Both the position numbers and the translations under genes were made by a program. Source: Barnesiella sp. An55 (GTDB lineage Bacteria > Bacteroidota > Bacteroidia > Bacteroidales > Barnesiellaceae). From it: a DNA stretch of 64,000 nt. The stretch is from assembly GCF_002161555.1 (NCBI RefSeq), contig NZ_NFHZ01000001.1:1-64000 (forward strand). The letters run 5' to 3'. This document shows, piece after piece, positions 27,893-37,500 of the stretch (position 1 is the first letter of the stretch; each line of letters begins with the position of its first letter). The notes below the pieces were generated by a model, which was given only the letters and a program-made list of their open reading frames with translations, did not search any database and had not been told where the DNA came from.

Positions 27893-29005
27893 TTATAGTT
27901 CACTCTCTTTCATTCGCTCGGCATTTTCGGCCACGATGAGGTGGTCTATGCAGTCTTGTATATCGCCGTCCATAAAGGCTGCCAGGTTGTAGATGGTATA
28001 GTTGATGCGGTGGTCGGTGATGCGCCCCTGCGGGTAGTTGTAGGTGCGAATTTTGGCCGATCGGTCGCCGGTCGATACCATGGTCTTGCGTCGGCTGGCA
28101 ATATCGTCGATATACTTCTGGTGCTCTTTGTCGTAGATAAACGAGCGTAACCTCGAGAGGGCTCGCTCTTTGTTTTTGGGTTGGTCGCGGGTTTCGGTAC
28201 ACTCGATGAGTATCTCCTCGGTCACGCCGGTAATGGGATTTTTCCAGTTGTACCGCAGCCGCACGCCCGATTCTACCTTGTTCACGTTCTGGCCGCCGGC
28301 ACCACTCGAGCGGAAGGTATCCCATTTGATTTCACCCTCGTTGATCTCTACATCAAACTCTTCGGCCTCGGGCAGCACGGCTACTGTGGCGGCTGAGGTG
28401 TGTACACGCCCCTGGGTCTCAGTGGCGGGTACCCGTTGCACGCGGTGTACACCCGATTCATATTTGAGGGTGCCATACACGTTGTCGCCTGTCACGGTGA
28501 AGATAATCTCTTTGTATCCGCCCGAGGCACCCTCGCTGTAACTGCTCACCTCGGTTTTCCATCCCTTGGTCTCGCAATACTTGGTGTACATGCGGAAGAG
28601 GTCGCCGGCAAAGATGGCAGCCTCGTCGCCGCCCGTTCCGCCTCGTATCTCGACAATGGCATTCTTGCTGTCTTCGGGGTCGGCCGGTACAAGCAGCAGC
28701 TTTATCTCTTCTTCGAGTTGTGGCAGCTGGGCCGTGCACGATTCGAGTTCTTCTTTGGCCATCTCGCGCATCTCGGGGTCGCTCTCGGTTTCGAGTAGCT
28801 GGCGCGATTCGTCAATGCCGTTCAGCAGTTGTTTGTAGCGTTTGGCCGCTTCGGATATTTTTTCAAGTTCCCTGTATTCTTTGGTGAGTTTTACAAACCG
28901 TTTCATGTCGCCGATGACGGCAGGGTCGGTAATCAATGTTCCTATTTCTTCAAATCGGATAAGCAATCCTTCCAATTTTTCCAATAGTGAATTGTGTTCG
29001 CTCAT
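27893..29005 (-). CDS. prfA: Peptide chain release factor 1
   Basis: This is a 370-aa translation terminator recognising UAA/UAG. The GGQ motif that triggers peptide release is at 237-239 (GAGGQNVNK). The codon-recognition loop PATETQ (about 194) fits the PxT anticodon tripeptide of RF1. Length is normal. It is the upstream gene of a prfA-pyrF pair. Gln239 is probably methylated by PrmC, whose gene is not in this window. Confidence 0.97.
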   Translation of the reverse strand: MSEHNSLLEKLEGLLIRFEEIGTLITDPAVIGDMKRFVKLTKEYRELEKISEAAKRYKQLLNGIDESRQLLETESDPEMREMAKEELESCTAQLPQLEEEIKLLLVPADPEDSKNAIVEIRGGTGGDEAAIFAGDLFRMYTKYCETKGWKTEVSSYSEGASGGYKEIIFTVTGDNVYGTLKYESGVHRVQRVPATETQGRVHTSAATVAVLPEAEEFDVEINEGEIKWDTFRSSGAGGQNVNKVESGVRLRYNWKNPITGVTEEILIECTETRDQPKNKERALSRLRSFIYDKEHQKYIDDIASRRKTMVSTGDRSAKIRTYNYPQGRITDHRINYTIYNLAAFMDGDIQDCIDHLIVAENAERMKESEL

Positions 29006-29028
29006 TAGGACAATATTTGCTTTTGGGG

Positions 29029-29036
29029 CAAAGATA
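29029..29036 (-). promoter_or_regulatory. -7 box upstream of prfA
   Basis: The minus strand reads TATCTTTG (TAnnTTTG) 24 nt before the prfA start. No -33 TTG is seen. Confidence 0.45.
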
Positions 29037-29082
29037 CGAAATTCGCTCGATTTATTTTAACAGTAGGGTTGAAAAGATGACT

Positions 29083-29120
29083 CGGTGCAGAACGAGTGGT
29101 TTTTCACCATGTCTGCACCG
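29083..29120. other. Unassigned 9-bp hairpin in the prfA-glgP gap
   Basis: CGGTGCAGA (29083-29091) pairs perfectly with TCTGCACCG (29112-29120), with a possible inner GTGG/CCAC-like pairing. There is no obvious T-run or gene of its own. It could be a second terminator or part of an RNA. Confidence 0.35.
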
Positions 29121-29215
29121 GGCCATCTGATATACAGAGTAGTAGTTTGGGGATAAAACGTCTGTGAGGAAAGATTGTTTGTGGGGGTAGGAAACTTAAC
29201 GTGTTTTAACAACAA

Positions 29216-29250
29216 AATCGCCAGATTCCCATAGAGGGAGTCTGGCGATT
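29216..29250 (-). terminator. Terminator of the glycogen operon
   Basis: A 14-bp stem (29216-29229 with 29237-29250, one G-T pair) has a 7-nt loop, 25 nt past the phosphorylase stop. The leftward flank is T-rich. Confidence 0.85.
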
Positions 29251-29274
29251 GATGATTTTTTATGGTTACCCGAA

Positions 29275-31830
29275 TTAGAACCAGCGAACGTAGGCCAAAT
29301 CTTGACGATGGGGCAGGTCGGGGTTCTGGGGGAACATACGGAACGAGTAGCGGAATACGCCCGAGTCGTTGAGCAGGTAACGCAGTTTGTAGGTTACCTT
29401 GGTTCCGTCGGTTTGAACCGGTTTCATTTCGAGAGTCTTGTACGGCTCGGTGTTGCCATCTTCGACACTGGCGATAACAAGCTCTACACCCAGGCAGTTG
29501 CCCAGACCCTTGTTGTCGAGTACGACAGTCATTTCATACTCTTCGCCTACATGGGGGTTGTAGAGCAACCCGTCGGGAATCGATACCGAGTAGATTTCGA
29601 TGTCGTTCCATTTCGATACGAACTCCTCTTTCCAGGCGGCAATCTCTTTGGCTTTGGCAAAGTGGTCGGCCTTGAGTAGTTTGGTGCGTTTGCCCTCTTT
29701 CATGTAGAAGCGGTCGATGTAGTCGTGCAACATGCGCTCCATGGTGAAGTTGGGTGCAATCTTGGCAATCGAGTTCTTGATGTATTGTATCCACTCGGGA
29801 GAGTAGCCCTTGCTGTTCTTGGCGAAGTAGAGGGGTACGATTTGGTTCTCGAGCATCGAGTAGATGGTAGCGGCATCGAGTTTGTCTTGTTGGCTTTGAT
29901 CCTGGAAGGTGCGTTTGTCGGTGAGCGCCCAGCCGGCACCTTCGCGGTAGCCTTCGTACCACCAGCCGTCGAGTACCGAGAAGTTGAGCACACCGTTCAT
30001 CTCGGCCTTTTCGCCCGATGTACCCGATGCTTCGAGCGGACGGGTAGGAGTGTTCAGCCAGATATCTACACCCGAGATGAGTCGTTTGGCTACCTTCATG
30101 TCGTAGTTCTCGAGGAAGATAATCTTGCCGAGGAACTCGGGCATGCGCGAAATTTCGACAATCCGTTTGATCAGACCTTGACCGGCGCCGTCGGCAGGGT
30201 GGGCCTTACCCGAGAAGATGAACTGTACCGGGTAGTTGGGGTTGTTGACAATCTTCGAGAGACGGTCGAGGTCGGTGAAGAGCAGGTGTGCGCGCTTGTA
30301 GGTGGCAAAACGACGGGCAAAACCGATGAGCAGGGCGTTGGGGTTGATTTTCTCGAGAACCGAAACGATGCGCGAGGGGTCGCCCTGGTTTTTCAGCCAG
30401 GTTTCGCGGAAGTCGTCTTTCACGAACTTCACGAATTTGTTCTTCAACGTTTGACGGATGTTCCAGATAATCTCGTCATCGACGTCGTAAATCTTCTCCC
30501 ACATCTTGGGATCGGATTGATGGCCCATGAATTCGGGCCCGAAGGTCTTTACATAGAACTCTTTCCACTCCGATGCGGCCCAGGTAGGCATGTGTACGCC
30601 ATTGGTCACATAGCCCACGTGCAGTTCGTCGGGGCTGTATCCTTTCCAGATGGGTTGGAACATCTTTTGCGAAACCTTGCCGTGCAGCCAGCTCACACCG
30701 TTTACCTCCTGGCAGGTGTTGCAGGCAAATACACTCATCGAGAATTTCTCGTTGGTATCGGGGTTTTCACGACCCATGTTCATGAGGTCTTTCCATTCGA
30801 TACCCAGTTTGGCGGGGAACTCACCCATATACTTGCCGAAGAGCGACTCGTCGAAATAGTCGTGACCGGCCGGTACGGGAGTGTGCACCGTGTAGAGCGA
30901 CGAGGCACGTACTACCTCGAGGGCTTCGCTGAATTTGAGGTGCTCGTTCTGTACATAGTCCACCAGACGTTGCACGTTCAGCAGGGCGGCGTGACCTTCG
31001 TTGCAGTGGTAGAGGTCGGTTTTAATACCCAGTTTGTTCAACATCAAGATACCGCCAATACCCAGCAGGTACTCTTGTTTCATGCGGTTTTCCCAGTCAC
31101 CACCGTAGAGCTGATAGGTGATGGAACGGTCCCACTCGCTGTTGGAGTCGAGGTCGGTATCGAGCAGATACAGGCTGATGCGGCCCACGTTTACCCGCCA
31201 GATGTGGGCATAGACGATGCGGCCGGGATAGGGAACCTCGAGTACCATGGGACGGCCGTCTTTCTCGGTCATCTGCTCGATAGGCAACTGATTGAAGTTT
31301 TGAGCTTCGTAGTTGGCAATTTGCTGACCGTCGATTGAGAGGGTTTGGGTGAAGTATCCATATCGGTAGAGGAAACCTACGCCTGTCATATCTACGTTGC
31401 TGTCGCTGGCCTCTTTCAAGTAGTCGCCGGCAAGAATACCGAGACCGCCCGAGTAGATTTTCAGCACATGGGTCAAACCATACTCCATGCTGAAGTAGGA
31501 GATCGAGGGAATATCCTTGCGTTTCTCTACATGAAGGTATTTTTCGAAATGCTCATACACTTCCTTGATGTCGTGCATGATTTGTTTATCCTTGGTTATC
31601 TCTTCGAGTCTTTCATACCCGATGCGTTGCAGGAATAGAACGGGGTTCTCGTGAACCGCTTTCCATAAATCTTTATCTATCGTTTTAAACAAGTTTTTGG
31701 CCTCACTGTTCCATGACCACCATAGATTTTTTGCTAAGACTGCCAGGCAGTTCAACTCTGCCGGAACTTGCGATTTAACAGTAATATCACGCCAGTTAGG
31801 AGTGTTTGTGTTGCTTACTTGTACTTTCAT
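29275..31830 (-). CDS. glgP: Alpha-glucan (glycogen) phosphorylase, short form
   Basis: This is an 851-aa PLP enzyme releasing glucose 1-phosphate from alpha-1,4-glucans. A DUF3417-like N-terminal helical segment (about 15-125) precedes the GT35 fold. The PLP-lysine region is visible as [14 protein letters not shown] (about 605), and the glucan/phosphate site includes [10 protein letters not shown] (about 520). The layout fits the single-family alpha-glucan phosphorylases of Bacteroidetes and archaea rather than the longer E. coli type. It lies 39 nt downstream of the GT3 synthase gene, so synthesis and breakdown of the same polymer are probably co-transcribed. Confidence 0.94.
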   Translation of the reverse strand: MKVQVSNTNTPNWRDITVKSQVPAELNCLAVLAKNLWWSWNSEAKNLFKTIDKDLWKAVHENPVLFLQRIGYERLEEITKDKQIMHDIKEVYEHFEKYLHVEKRKDIPSISYFSMEYGLTHVLKIYSGGLGILAGDYLKEASDSNVDMTGVGFLYRYGYFTQTLSIDGQQIANYEAQNFNQLPIEQMTEKDGRPMVLEVPYPGRIVYAHIWRVNVGRISLYLLDTDLDSNSEWDRSITYQLYGGDWENRMKQEYLLGIGGILMLNKLGIKTDLYHCNEGHAALLNVQRLVDYVQNEHLKFSEALEVVRASSLYTVHTPVPAGHDYFDESLFGKYMGEFPAKLGIEWKDLMNMGRENPDTNEKFSMSVFACNTCQEVNGVSWLHGKVSQKMFQPIWKGYSPDELHVGYVTNGVHMPTWAASEWKEFYVKTFGPEFMGHQSDPKMWEKIYDVDDEIIWNIRQTLKNKFVKFVKDDFRETWLKNQGDPSRIVSVLEKINPNALLIGFARRFATYKRAHLLFTDLDRLSKIVNNPNYPVQFIFSGKAHPADGAGQGLIKRIVEISRMPEFLGKIIFLENYDMKVAKRLISGVDIWLNTPTRPLEASGTSGEKAEMNGVLNFSVLDGWWYEGYREGAGWALTDKRTFQDQSQQDKLDAATIYSMLENQIVPLYFAKNSKGYSPEWIQYIKNSIAKIAPNFTMERMLHDYIDRFYMKEGKRTKLLKADHFAKAKEIAAWKEEFVSKWNDIEIYSVSIPDGLLYNPHVGEEYEMTVVLDNKGLGNCLGVELVIASVEDGNTEPYKTLEMKPVQTDGTKVTYKLRYLLNDSGVFRYSFRMFPQNPDLPHRQDLAYVRWF

Positions 31831-31869
31831 AATAGAATATTGAATTTATTATTAAGTCTTATTCTGATG

Positions 31870-33546
31870 TTAGTATTCCGAGTCTTTTTCTACGGGCTTG
31901 CGTTGTGATGCTTTTTCCAATGCCAGGTGAAAAGCCTGCGAGTAGTATTCGATGAAGTTTTTCCATTCGGCTTCGAGCGAAACGGCCGTGGCTGCCTGTG
32001 CTATCTTCTCGCGTTGTGCCTTGCTGCAGTGGCTCAGGGCGAGAACGGCATCGGCCAGTTCTTCCGAAACCTCTACAAAGTTGAAGTCGCTGCGGTGCAG
32101 CACCTTTACGCCCGATTTCCTCAGCCCTTGTTCCTTGCGGCTGTTGATCCATTGACCGAATCCCGAAAGGTCGGTCGTGATGGTGGGTACCCCAAACGCA
32201 ATACTCTCGAGCGGGGTGTAGCCCCACGGTTCGTAGTACGAGGGGAACGCTGTGGCGTCGAGGCCGATGAGCAGGTCGTAGTACGATAGATTTACAATGC
32301 CGTCGTCGCCTGTCAGATAGGAGGGTATGAAGACAATCTTCAACTCATTCCCGGTGGGGTTGTCGAGGTGCAGGTAATGTATTTGGTTCACCACACTGTC
32401 CTGATCGTAGTTGTGGAGCGTGTGGGTGATAAAGGGCTCGGGCAGGGGAGTCGTCTCGTGATTCTGTCGCTTCAGCCGGTCTTGCAAATCGGCACGGGGC
32501 ACGTCAACCCATGCGGGCACCAAAACGAAAGCGACAACTTCGCGGCCCAGGTCGGAACTTTGTGCTACTCGTTTGATGGCATCGACAAAGAGATCGATAC
32601 CTTTGTTTTTGTATTCATATCGTCCCGAGGTGGCAATGAGGAATGCATTCTTGTTGGGACGTTCGCCCGTGAGGGCTTCGGTAATATCGAAGAGCTGCTG
32701 GCGGGCTGTCTTACGACGCTCGTTATAAATATCTTCTGCCGGGACGAAGTTGCGTTCAAAACCGTTGGGGGTCACAATATCGGGTTTGCGGTCGAGCAAT
32801 TGTGTGCACTCTTTGGCGGTGATTTCGCTCACTGTCGTGAAGCAGTCGGCCTCGATAGCTGCCGTTTTTTCCAACGAGTGTTTCGATACGATGTTCAGTT
32901 GTTCGGCCATCTGGTCGCCATTGTATCCGGCCAGGTAGTCATACAGAGGTTTGCCGTTGCCGGCAATCGACCGCCCTATCGAGGTAGCGTGAGTCGTGAA
33001 GAGCGTAGCCACCTGCGGCAGTGTGTATTTGATATGCAGCAGTCCCATACCGGTCATCCACTCGTCGAAGTGGGCCACCACGTTGTACTTCTCGCCATGG
33101 ATAAATTTGTAGAAACTCTCGATGACCAGTGCGGAGGCATAAGCAAAGGCACACGATTCGTCGTAGTCGCCATAGGCCGGCAGTGAGTTCACGCCATAGC
33201 GGTTCCACATCTCACCGTAAAGGTCGTTTTTGTAGGCATAGAGCGGTTTGAAATCTACCAGAATCACGATAGGGCGACCCGGCACATTCCAGCGGCCCAC
33301 CTTAACCTTCATGTTTTGAGGCAGACAGGCTTCGCGTTGCCACTCTTTCAAAAGCGTTTTCGAGCGAGTAAAATAGGGTGAGGGTTTATCGCCCCAAATG
33401 TCGGGACCGATAAAGATGATTTTATCTTTATATTGTTTCTGTAAAGTCTTTGCCTTGGTCGAAAGTACCGTGTAGATACCGCCTACCTTGTTGCAAACTT
33501 CCCAGCTAACTTCAAAAATATAATCTGGTGTGAGTCGTTTTTCCAT
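31870..33546 (-). CDS. GT3-type glycogen synthase
   Basis: This is a 558-aa glycosyltransferase that extends alpha-1,4-glucan chains. I chose the start at 33546 (MEKRLTPDYIFEVSWEVCNK) because the further upstream in-frame Met adds a segment without similarity. Landmarks are the N-terminal donor-site region KVGGIYTVLSTKAKT, the central TPNGFERNFVP (about 255) and the E-x7-E element in SYYEPWGYTPLESIAFG (about 455). These place it in GT3, the family of eukaryotic glycogen synthases, which prefer UDP-glucose, rather than the GT5 GlgA family. The pair synthase-phosphorylase is followed by a terminator. A -7-like box lies at 33591. Confidence 0.92.
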   Translation of the reverse strand: MEKRLTPDYIFEVSWEVCNKVGGIYTVLSTKAKTLQKQYKDKIIFIGPDIWGDKPSPYFTRSKTLLKEWQREACLPQNMKVKVGRWNVPGRPIVILVDFKPLYAYKNDLYGEMWNRYGVNSLPAYGDYDESCAFAYASALVIESFYKFIHGEKYNVVAHFDEWMTGMGLLHIKYTLPQVATLFTTHATSIGRSIAGNGKPLYDYLAGYNGDQMAEQLNIVSKHSLEKTAAIEADCFTTVSEITAKECTQLLDRKPDIVTPNGFERNFVPAEDIYNERRKTARQQLFDITEALTGERPNKNAFLIATSGRYEYKNKGIDLFVDAIKRVAQSSDLGREVVAFVLVPAWVDVPRADLQDRLKRQNHETTPLPEPFITHTLHNYDQDSVVNQIHYLHLDNPTGNELKIVFIPSYLTGDDGIVNLSYYDLLIGLDATAFPSYYEPWGYTPLESIAFGVPTITTDLSGFGQWINSRKEQGLRKSGVKVLHRSDFNFVEVSEELADAVLALSHCSKAQREKIAQAATAVSLEAEWKNFIEYYSQAFHLALEKASQRKPVEKDSEY

Positions 33547-33923
33547 TACTTTAAAATCATTTCCTGTTGTTCCTTGGGAAATGGAGAGTGCAAATTTAGA
33601 GAAAATATTTTGTAACACAGCGATAAAATAATTTTTTTGCAAATTCTTGGTCGGCCGAGTAAATGAACTTTATAGATAAAAGCAGCTTTTTGCTCCCTTT
33701 GCTCAAGGCTATCTTTTCATTCTGTTTTTCTTGTAATCAGAAAAGGTGTATTAAATTCTTCGGATACACGGGCCTGGTGCCGTTAAGTGATTGGAGTGGA
33801 GGCTCTCTTGTTCTTGGAAGAAGAAAATTTGATTAAAGAAGGTTGAGAAAACTTCTTTTTCGTTTGTCTCTGCGCTATCCTTTTGTTATCTTTGGCACAG
33901 TGTAAACTAAAAATAGATGAGCT
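33547..33923. other. Divergent gap between glycogen synthase and the 93-aa gene
   Basis: This 377-bp stretch has no convincing gene. It holds a leftward -7-like box TAAATTTG (minus strand, 33591-33598), a rightward hairpin with T-run (AAAGAAG/CTTCTTT, 33835-33858) and a full rightward promoter at 33863-33894. The middle part (33660-33830) shows nothing recognisable. Confidence 0.5.
33863..33894 (+). promoter_or_regulatory. Bacteroidetes-type promoter for the 93-aa/acyltransferase pair
   Basis: TTTG (33863-33866), a 20-bp spacer and TATCTTTG (33887-33894) give a full consensus match. The first start codon is 30 nt downstream. Confidence 0.75.
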
Positions 33924-34205
33924 ATGGCTAACAAAAGATCACTGAAAAAAGAGATTAACTACATCGCTGGCGAATTGCTGGCCGAGTGTCTGTTCAATAA
34001 ATATTATGTGCCCGGGATCGATGCCGGTAAGGTTGACGAGCTGATGGGTAAAATCGCCGGGATTCAGGACGATTTCCTGTGCCGGGTGAGCGCCAATGGC
34101 GACAAGGATGCCAAGAAGGTAAAGATATATTACAAAAAACTGCGTGCCGATTTCGACAAGGCAATCGACGGCGTCTTTGAAGAATTGGCTGCCCTTAACG
34201 GTTGA
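33924..34205 (+). CDS. Small conserved helical protein coupled to an acyltransferase
   Basis: This is a 93-aa, lysine-rich, probably all-helical cytoplasmic protein (MANKRSLKKEINYIAGELLAE...). Its stop codon overlaps the acyltransferase ATG (TGATG), so translation is likely coupled. It has a consensus promoter. I do not recognise a named family; similar short proteins occur in Bacteroidetes as hypothetical proteins. Confidence 0.75.
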   Translation: MANKRSLKKEINYIAGELLAECLFNKYYVPGIDAGKVDELMGKIAGIQDDFLCRVSANGDKDAKKVKIYYKKLRADFDKAIDGVFEELAALNG

Positions 34206-34762
34206 TGGCTGCCATGAAACGGGCCATAAGCCGCCTTGTGCTGAAGATATTGGGGTGGCAGGTCGTGGTTACGCAGCCCGACTATCCCAAGTGTGTCATT
34301 TGCGTGGCGCCCCACACGAGCAACTGGGATTTCTTCATCGGTAAGTTGGCCTATTTGTCGATAGGCCGTTTCGCCGGGTTCATGATGAAGAAAGAGTGGT
34401 TTTTCCCGCCGCTGGGCGCTCTGTTGCGTTCGATGGGCGGGGTGGCTGTGTCGCGCGACCGGCACACCGATATGGTGTCGCAACTGGTGTCGATATTCGA
34501 CTCGCGCGAGCGCTTCTCCATCGCCATTACTCCCGAGGCTACTCGTAAACCCAATGCCGACTGGAAGAAGGGCTTCTATTATATCGCACAAGGATCCCAT
34601 GTGCCTATCGTGCTGGCCTATATCGACTATAAGGAGAAGCGGGTAGGTATTGAACGTACATTTATCCCTACGGGCGATGTCGAGGCCGATATGCGGGAAA
34701 TCAAGTTGTATTACAAAGATTTCCACGCACTCAAGCCCGAGAATTTTGTAACCGGATTGTAA
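34205..34762 (+). CDS. PlsC-like phospholipid/glycerolipid acyltransferase
   Basis: This is a 185-aa member of the 1-acyl-glycerol-3-phosphate acyltransferase superfamily. The catalytic HX4D motif is in APHTSNWDF (about 36-41). The acyl-acceptor motif equivalent is ITPEATRKPNADWKKGFYYIA (about 110). The protein is shorter than E. coli PlsC (245 aa) and has no clear N-terminal membrane helix, so the acyl acceptor is uncertain. The start ATG overlaps the previous stop as TGATG; an in-frame TTG one codon earlier is less likely. Confidence 0.85.
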   Translation: MAAMKRAISRLVLKILGWQVVVTQPDYPKCVICVAPHTSNWDFFIGKLAYLSIGRFAGFMMKKEWFFPPLGALLRSMGGVAVSRDRHTDMVSQLVSIFDSRERFSIAITPEATRKPNADWKKGFYYIAQGSHVPIVLAYIDYKEKRVGIERTFIPTGDVEADMREIKLYYKDFHALKPENFVTGL

Positions 34763-34773
34763 GTATTCGTTTT

Positions 34774-34812
34774 GAGGTCGGGCAGACGGTTTGGTTTGCC
34801 CGACCTCTTTTA
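34774..34812 (+). terminator. Terminator of the acyltransferase unit
   Basis: A perfect 11-bp stem (34774-34784 with 34797-34807) is followed by TTTTA. It ends just before the nitrilase gene, so that gene must have another promoter or rely on read-through. Confidence 0.88.
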
Positions 34813-34825
34813 TATAATCGAGTGT

Positions 34826-35608
34826 ATGAATGAAATCCTGAGGGTCGCCCTGGTGCAGACCGATATTGTGTGGGAAGATAAAGAGCAGAATCTGTTGCAC
34901 TGCGCTGCGGTGTTGGAGGGGCTTTCGGGTCGTTGCGACCTGGCGGTACTCCCCGAGATGTTTACTACGGGGTTTTCGATGCGGGCCGAAGAGTTGTCCG
35001 AACCGGTATCGGGCCCTACGGTCGAAGCCCTGATGGGCTGGGCTCGTCGCTATAACCTGGCCTTGGCCGGTAGTTTCATGGCCCGGGAGGGCGAGGTGTG
35101 CTACAACCGGGGTTTTATGGTCATGCCCGATGGCGAGGTTCATTACTACGACAAGCGTCATCTCTTCCGCATGGGGGAGGAGGGGCGTCATTTTGCAGCT
35201 GGCGACCGGCGTCTCGTGGTGAACTATCGCGGGTGGAATATTGCCTTGCAGGTTTGCTACGACTTGCGTTTCCCGGTTTGGTGCCGCAATGTGAACAACG
35301 AATATGACTTGCTGCTGGTCGTGGCCAACTGGCCCCAGTCGCGAGCCTATGCCTGGAGCAGCCTGCTGGTGGCCCGGGCTATTGAAAATGCAGCCTATGT
35401 GTGCGGTGTGAATCGCACGGGGCACGATGCCACCTCGATGGTCTATCGGGGAGACACGATGGCTGTGGGGGTAAAGGGCGAAATTCTGGCCGAGGCCGAA
35501 CCTTTTACCGAGCAGGTGGTCGAGGTGGAGCTCGACCTGTCGAAGGTGCGCCGCTTCAGAGAGAAGTTTCCCGTATGGAAAGATGCCGACGATTTTCTGT
35601 TGCGGTGA
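34826..35608 (+). CDS. Nitrilase-superfamily omega-amidase-like hydrolase
   Basis: This is a 260-aa cytoplasmic carbon-nitrogen hydrolase. The start at 34826 (MNEILRVALVQTDIVWED) places the first beta strand correctly; the open frame upstream runs through a terminator. The catalytic triad is visible: Glu44 (LPEMFTTGF), Lys110 (YDKRHLF) and Cys144 (QVCYDLRFP). The motifs resemble YafV/Nit2-type omega-amidases that clear alpha-ketoglutaramate-like amides. The preceding terminator and the following hairpin suggest a separate unit. Confidence 0.9.
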   Translation: MNEILRVALVQTDIVWEDKEQNLLHCAAVLEGLSGRCDLAVLPEMFTTGFSMRAEELSEPVSGPTVEALMGWARRYNLALAGSFMAREGEVCYNRGFMVMPDGEVHYYDKRHLFRMGEEGRHFAAGDRRLVVNYRGWNIALQVCYDLRFPVWCRNVNNEYDLLLVVANWPQSRAYAWSSLLVARAIENAAYVCGVNRTGHDATSMVYRGDTMAVGVKGEILAEAEPFTEQVVEVELDLSKVRRFREKFPVWKDADDFLLR

Positions 35609-35642
35609 TTCTTGTTTAAGATTTAGAAGGTTTAAAAGGAAA

Positions 35643-35672
35643 GTGGCAGCGACCCTCTCGGGCCACTGCCAC
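35643..35672. terminator. Possible bidirectional terminator
   Basis: GTGGCAG (35643-35649) pairs with CTGCCAC (35666-35672), with an inner CCC/GGG pairing. It lies between the convergent nitrilase and lipoprotein genes. The T-runs are weak. Confidence 0.5.
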
Positions 35673-35706
35673 GCTTGTTATTGTGTGTAATCTGTAAAAG
35701 TCGTGT

Positions 35707-36114
35707 TTATGGACGGGTTTCAGGAGCATCCGTTTCGCGTAGCTTGCACTCCCAAATGACCCCTTTGTCGATGGCTCCTTCGAAAAACTGTCTGACCGCT
35801 TCCCGACGGGCCGGTGGCATGAGGCCGCCGTATTTGAGGCACATCTTGCCCTCGCTGTCATAGACCGTGGTGGTGTTCTTGTCGAAAGCTCCCGGTGTAG
35901 GCATATAGATTACATAGTAGAGAGCCCCCTCTTTCTCATAGAGGGTAATGCGGCACTCGGCTTGTGATAGTGCCTTTTTCCGTTCTTTCAACCAGGCGAT
36001 TTCATCGACGGGGTTGTGTCGGTTGGGATTCTTTTCGACTACATATTTGCTGCCGGCACAAGAGAGCAGCAGTACTCCGCAGAACAGAACGATGAGATTG
36101 CGAACCGTTTTCAT
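35707..36114 (-). CDS. Small lipoprotein ending the ABC exporter operon
   Basis: This is a 135-aa protein with a lipoprotein signal (lipobox LLSC, about residue 19). The mature part is small and mixed alpha/beta (KALSQAECRITLYEKEGALYYVIY...KCLRETD-like end). I do not recognise a named family. It starts 14 nt after the ABC permease gene, so it is probably the third gene of the ABC operon, though a functional link is only inferred. Confidence 0.75.
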   Translation of the reverse strand: MKTVRNLIVLFCGVLLLSCAGSKYVVEKNPNRHNPVDEIAWLKERKKALSQAECRITLYEKEGALYYVIYMPTPGAFDKNTTTVYDSEGKMCLKYGGLMPPARREAVRQFFEGAIDKGVIWECKLRETDAPETRP

Positions 36115-36128
36115 AGGGCATTTCCTTT

Positions 36129-37484
36129 TTAGGCTTTATAACGTATCCACTTGATCATCTCCTTGTAACTGGGTTTCTTGCCATACATGAGTATGCCTAC
36201 GCGATAGATTCGTCCGGCAACCCAGGCCAACCCAATGGCCGAACCGTAGAGAATAACCATCGAGAGAATGAGTTCCCACATCGATACCCCAAAGGGGATG
36301 CGCACCATCATGACAATGGGCGAGGTGAAGGGTATCATCGAACACCACATGGCCAGAGGTCCGTCGGGATTTTCGGCACTGAAAATGCCGGCATAGAGGG
36401 CAAAGATGATGATGAAGGTGATGGGCACCATGAATTGTTGCGTGTCCGACTCGTTATCGACGGCCGACCCGATGGCAGCAAAGAGCGAGGCGTAGAGGAT
36501 GTATCCGCCGATGAAGAAGAGCACGAAGCAGACGAGCAATTGGGTGATGTCGATGCTGCCCAACATTTGTTGAATCTCTTGCATGGCTCCCATTTCACTG
36601 GTTAACTGGGCCGTGTCGATACTGCCTACACCGCCGGTCATGGCAGCCATGTCGTTCATTTGCGAGGGATCGACACCTCCGCTAATCGAGAAGTAGGCTC
36701 CGGCCGAGAGGAATATGCCCACCAGGAAGATAATCCAGATACCCAACTGGGTGAGGCCCACCAACCCGATACTGGTAATTTTGCCAATCATCAGCTCAAA
36801 TGGTTTGACCGACGAAACCATCACCTCGACGATGCGGTTGGTCTTCTCTTGCATGACACTCGACATGACCTGTCCACCATAGAGCATGAGGAACATGTAG
36901 ATAACCAGTGTCATGACCATACCGATAATCATGACCATCTCGGTCGAAGTTTGGGTTTCGGCTCCGTCCTCCTCGAGTCGAATAGTATCGACCTGGAGGT
37001 TGATGTTCGACTCCTCGATCATGCGTTTGATATCGGGAATGTTGTAGGAGAGTAACTTCTCGTCCTTGAGGTAATCTTCCATTTGCGAAGTGATGGCCAA
37101 CTCGCAATTGGAGGTAATCTGCTTTTGCGAGTAGATGGTCATGGCTCGGGGATTGTTGAGCAGGTTGCCCTTGATGATGACGTAGGCATAGGGCATACTT
37201 TCGTCGTCTTTATTGCCCTCGGCCCGCATCTGCTCGGGGGTAAAGGTTCCTTGGGTGTAGGTAAAGTGGTATTCGTCGGTGTCGTGATAGATATCTTTGT
37301 AGAGACCCGTTTGGTCAATCACGGCAATAAGCCGAGTTTCGTCGCCCGAGAGCTTGGAGAGCCAGATGGGGGCAAAGACAAGAGCTACCATGATGATGGG
37401 AGAGAGAATCGTCATGAGGATGAACGATTTCTTTTGAACCCGGGTGAGGTATTCGCGTTCTATGATAAGCGGTATTTTACTCAT
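36129..37484 (-). CDS. ABC-2 type exporter permease (NatB-like)
   Basis: This is a 451-aa membrane protein. An N-terminal helix (about 20-42; REYLTRVQKKSFILMTILSPI is typical of the ABC-2 permease family) is followed by a large extracytoplasmic domain (about 45-180). Five or so further helices come after it. The length and plan fit NatB-type permeases, which act with a separate ATPase. The ATPase gene lies 16 nt upstream on the same strand. The substrate is not known; Na+ efflux is the namesake but cannot be assigned here. Confidence 0.9.
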   Translation of the reverse strand: MSKIPLIIEREYLTRVQKKSFILMTILSPIIMVALVFAPIWLSKLSGDETRLIAVIDQTGLYKDIYHDTDEYHFTYTQGTFTPEQMRAEGNKDDESMPYAYVIIKGNLLNNPRAMTIYSQKQITSNCELAITSQMEDYLKDEKLLSYNIPDIKRMIEESNINLQVDTIRLEEDGAETQTSTEMVMIIGMVMTLVIYMFLMLYGGQVMSSVMQEKTNRIVEVMVSSVKPFELMIGKITSIGLVGLTQLGIWIIFLVGIFLSAGAYFSISGGVDPSQMNDMAAMTGGVGSIDTAQLTSEMGAMQEIQQMLGSIDITQLLVCFVLFFIGGYILYASLFAAIGSAVDNESDTQQFMVPITFIIIFALYAGIFSAENPDGPLAMWCSMIPFTSPIVMMVRIPFGVSMWELILSMVILYGSAIGLAWVAGRIYRVGILMYGKKPSYKEMIKWIRYKA

Positions 37485-37500
37485 GATTCAGTGTGTTTAG

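Noticed and set aside
29725-31338. A 537-codon open frame antisense to glgP
   Set aside because: It is a shadow of the phosphorylase gene with no independent signals.
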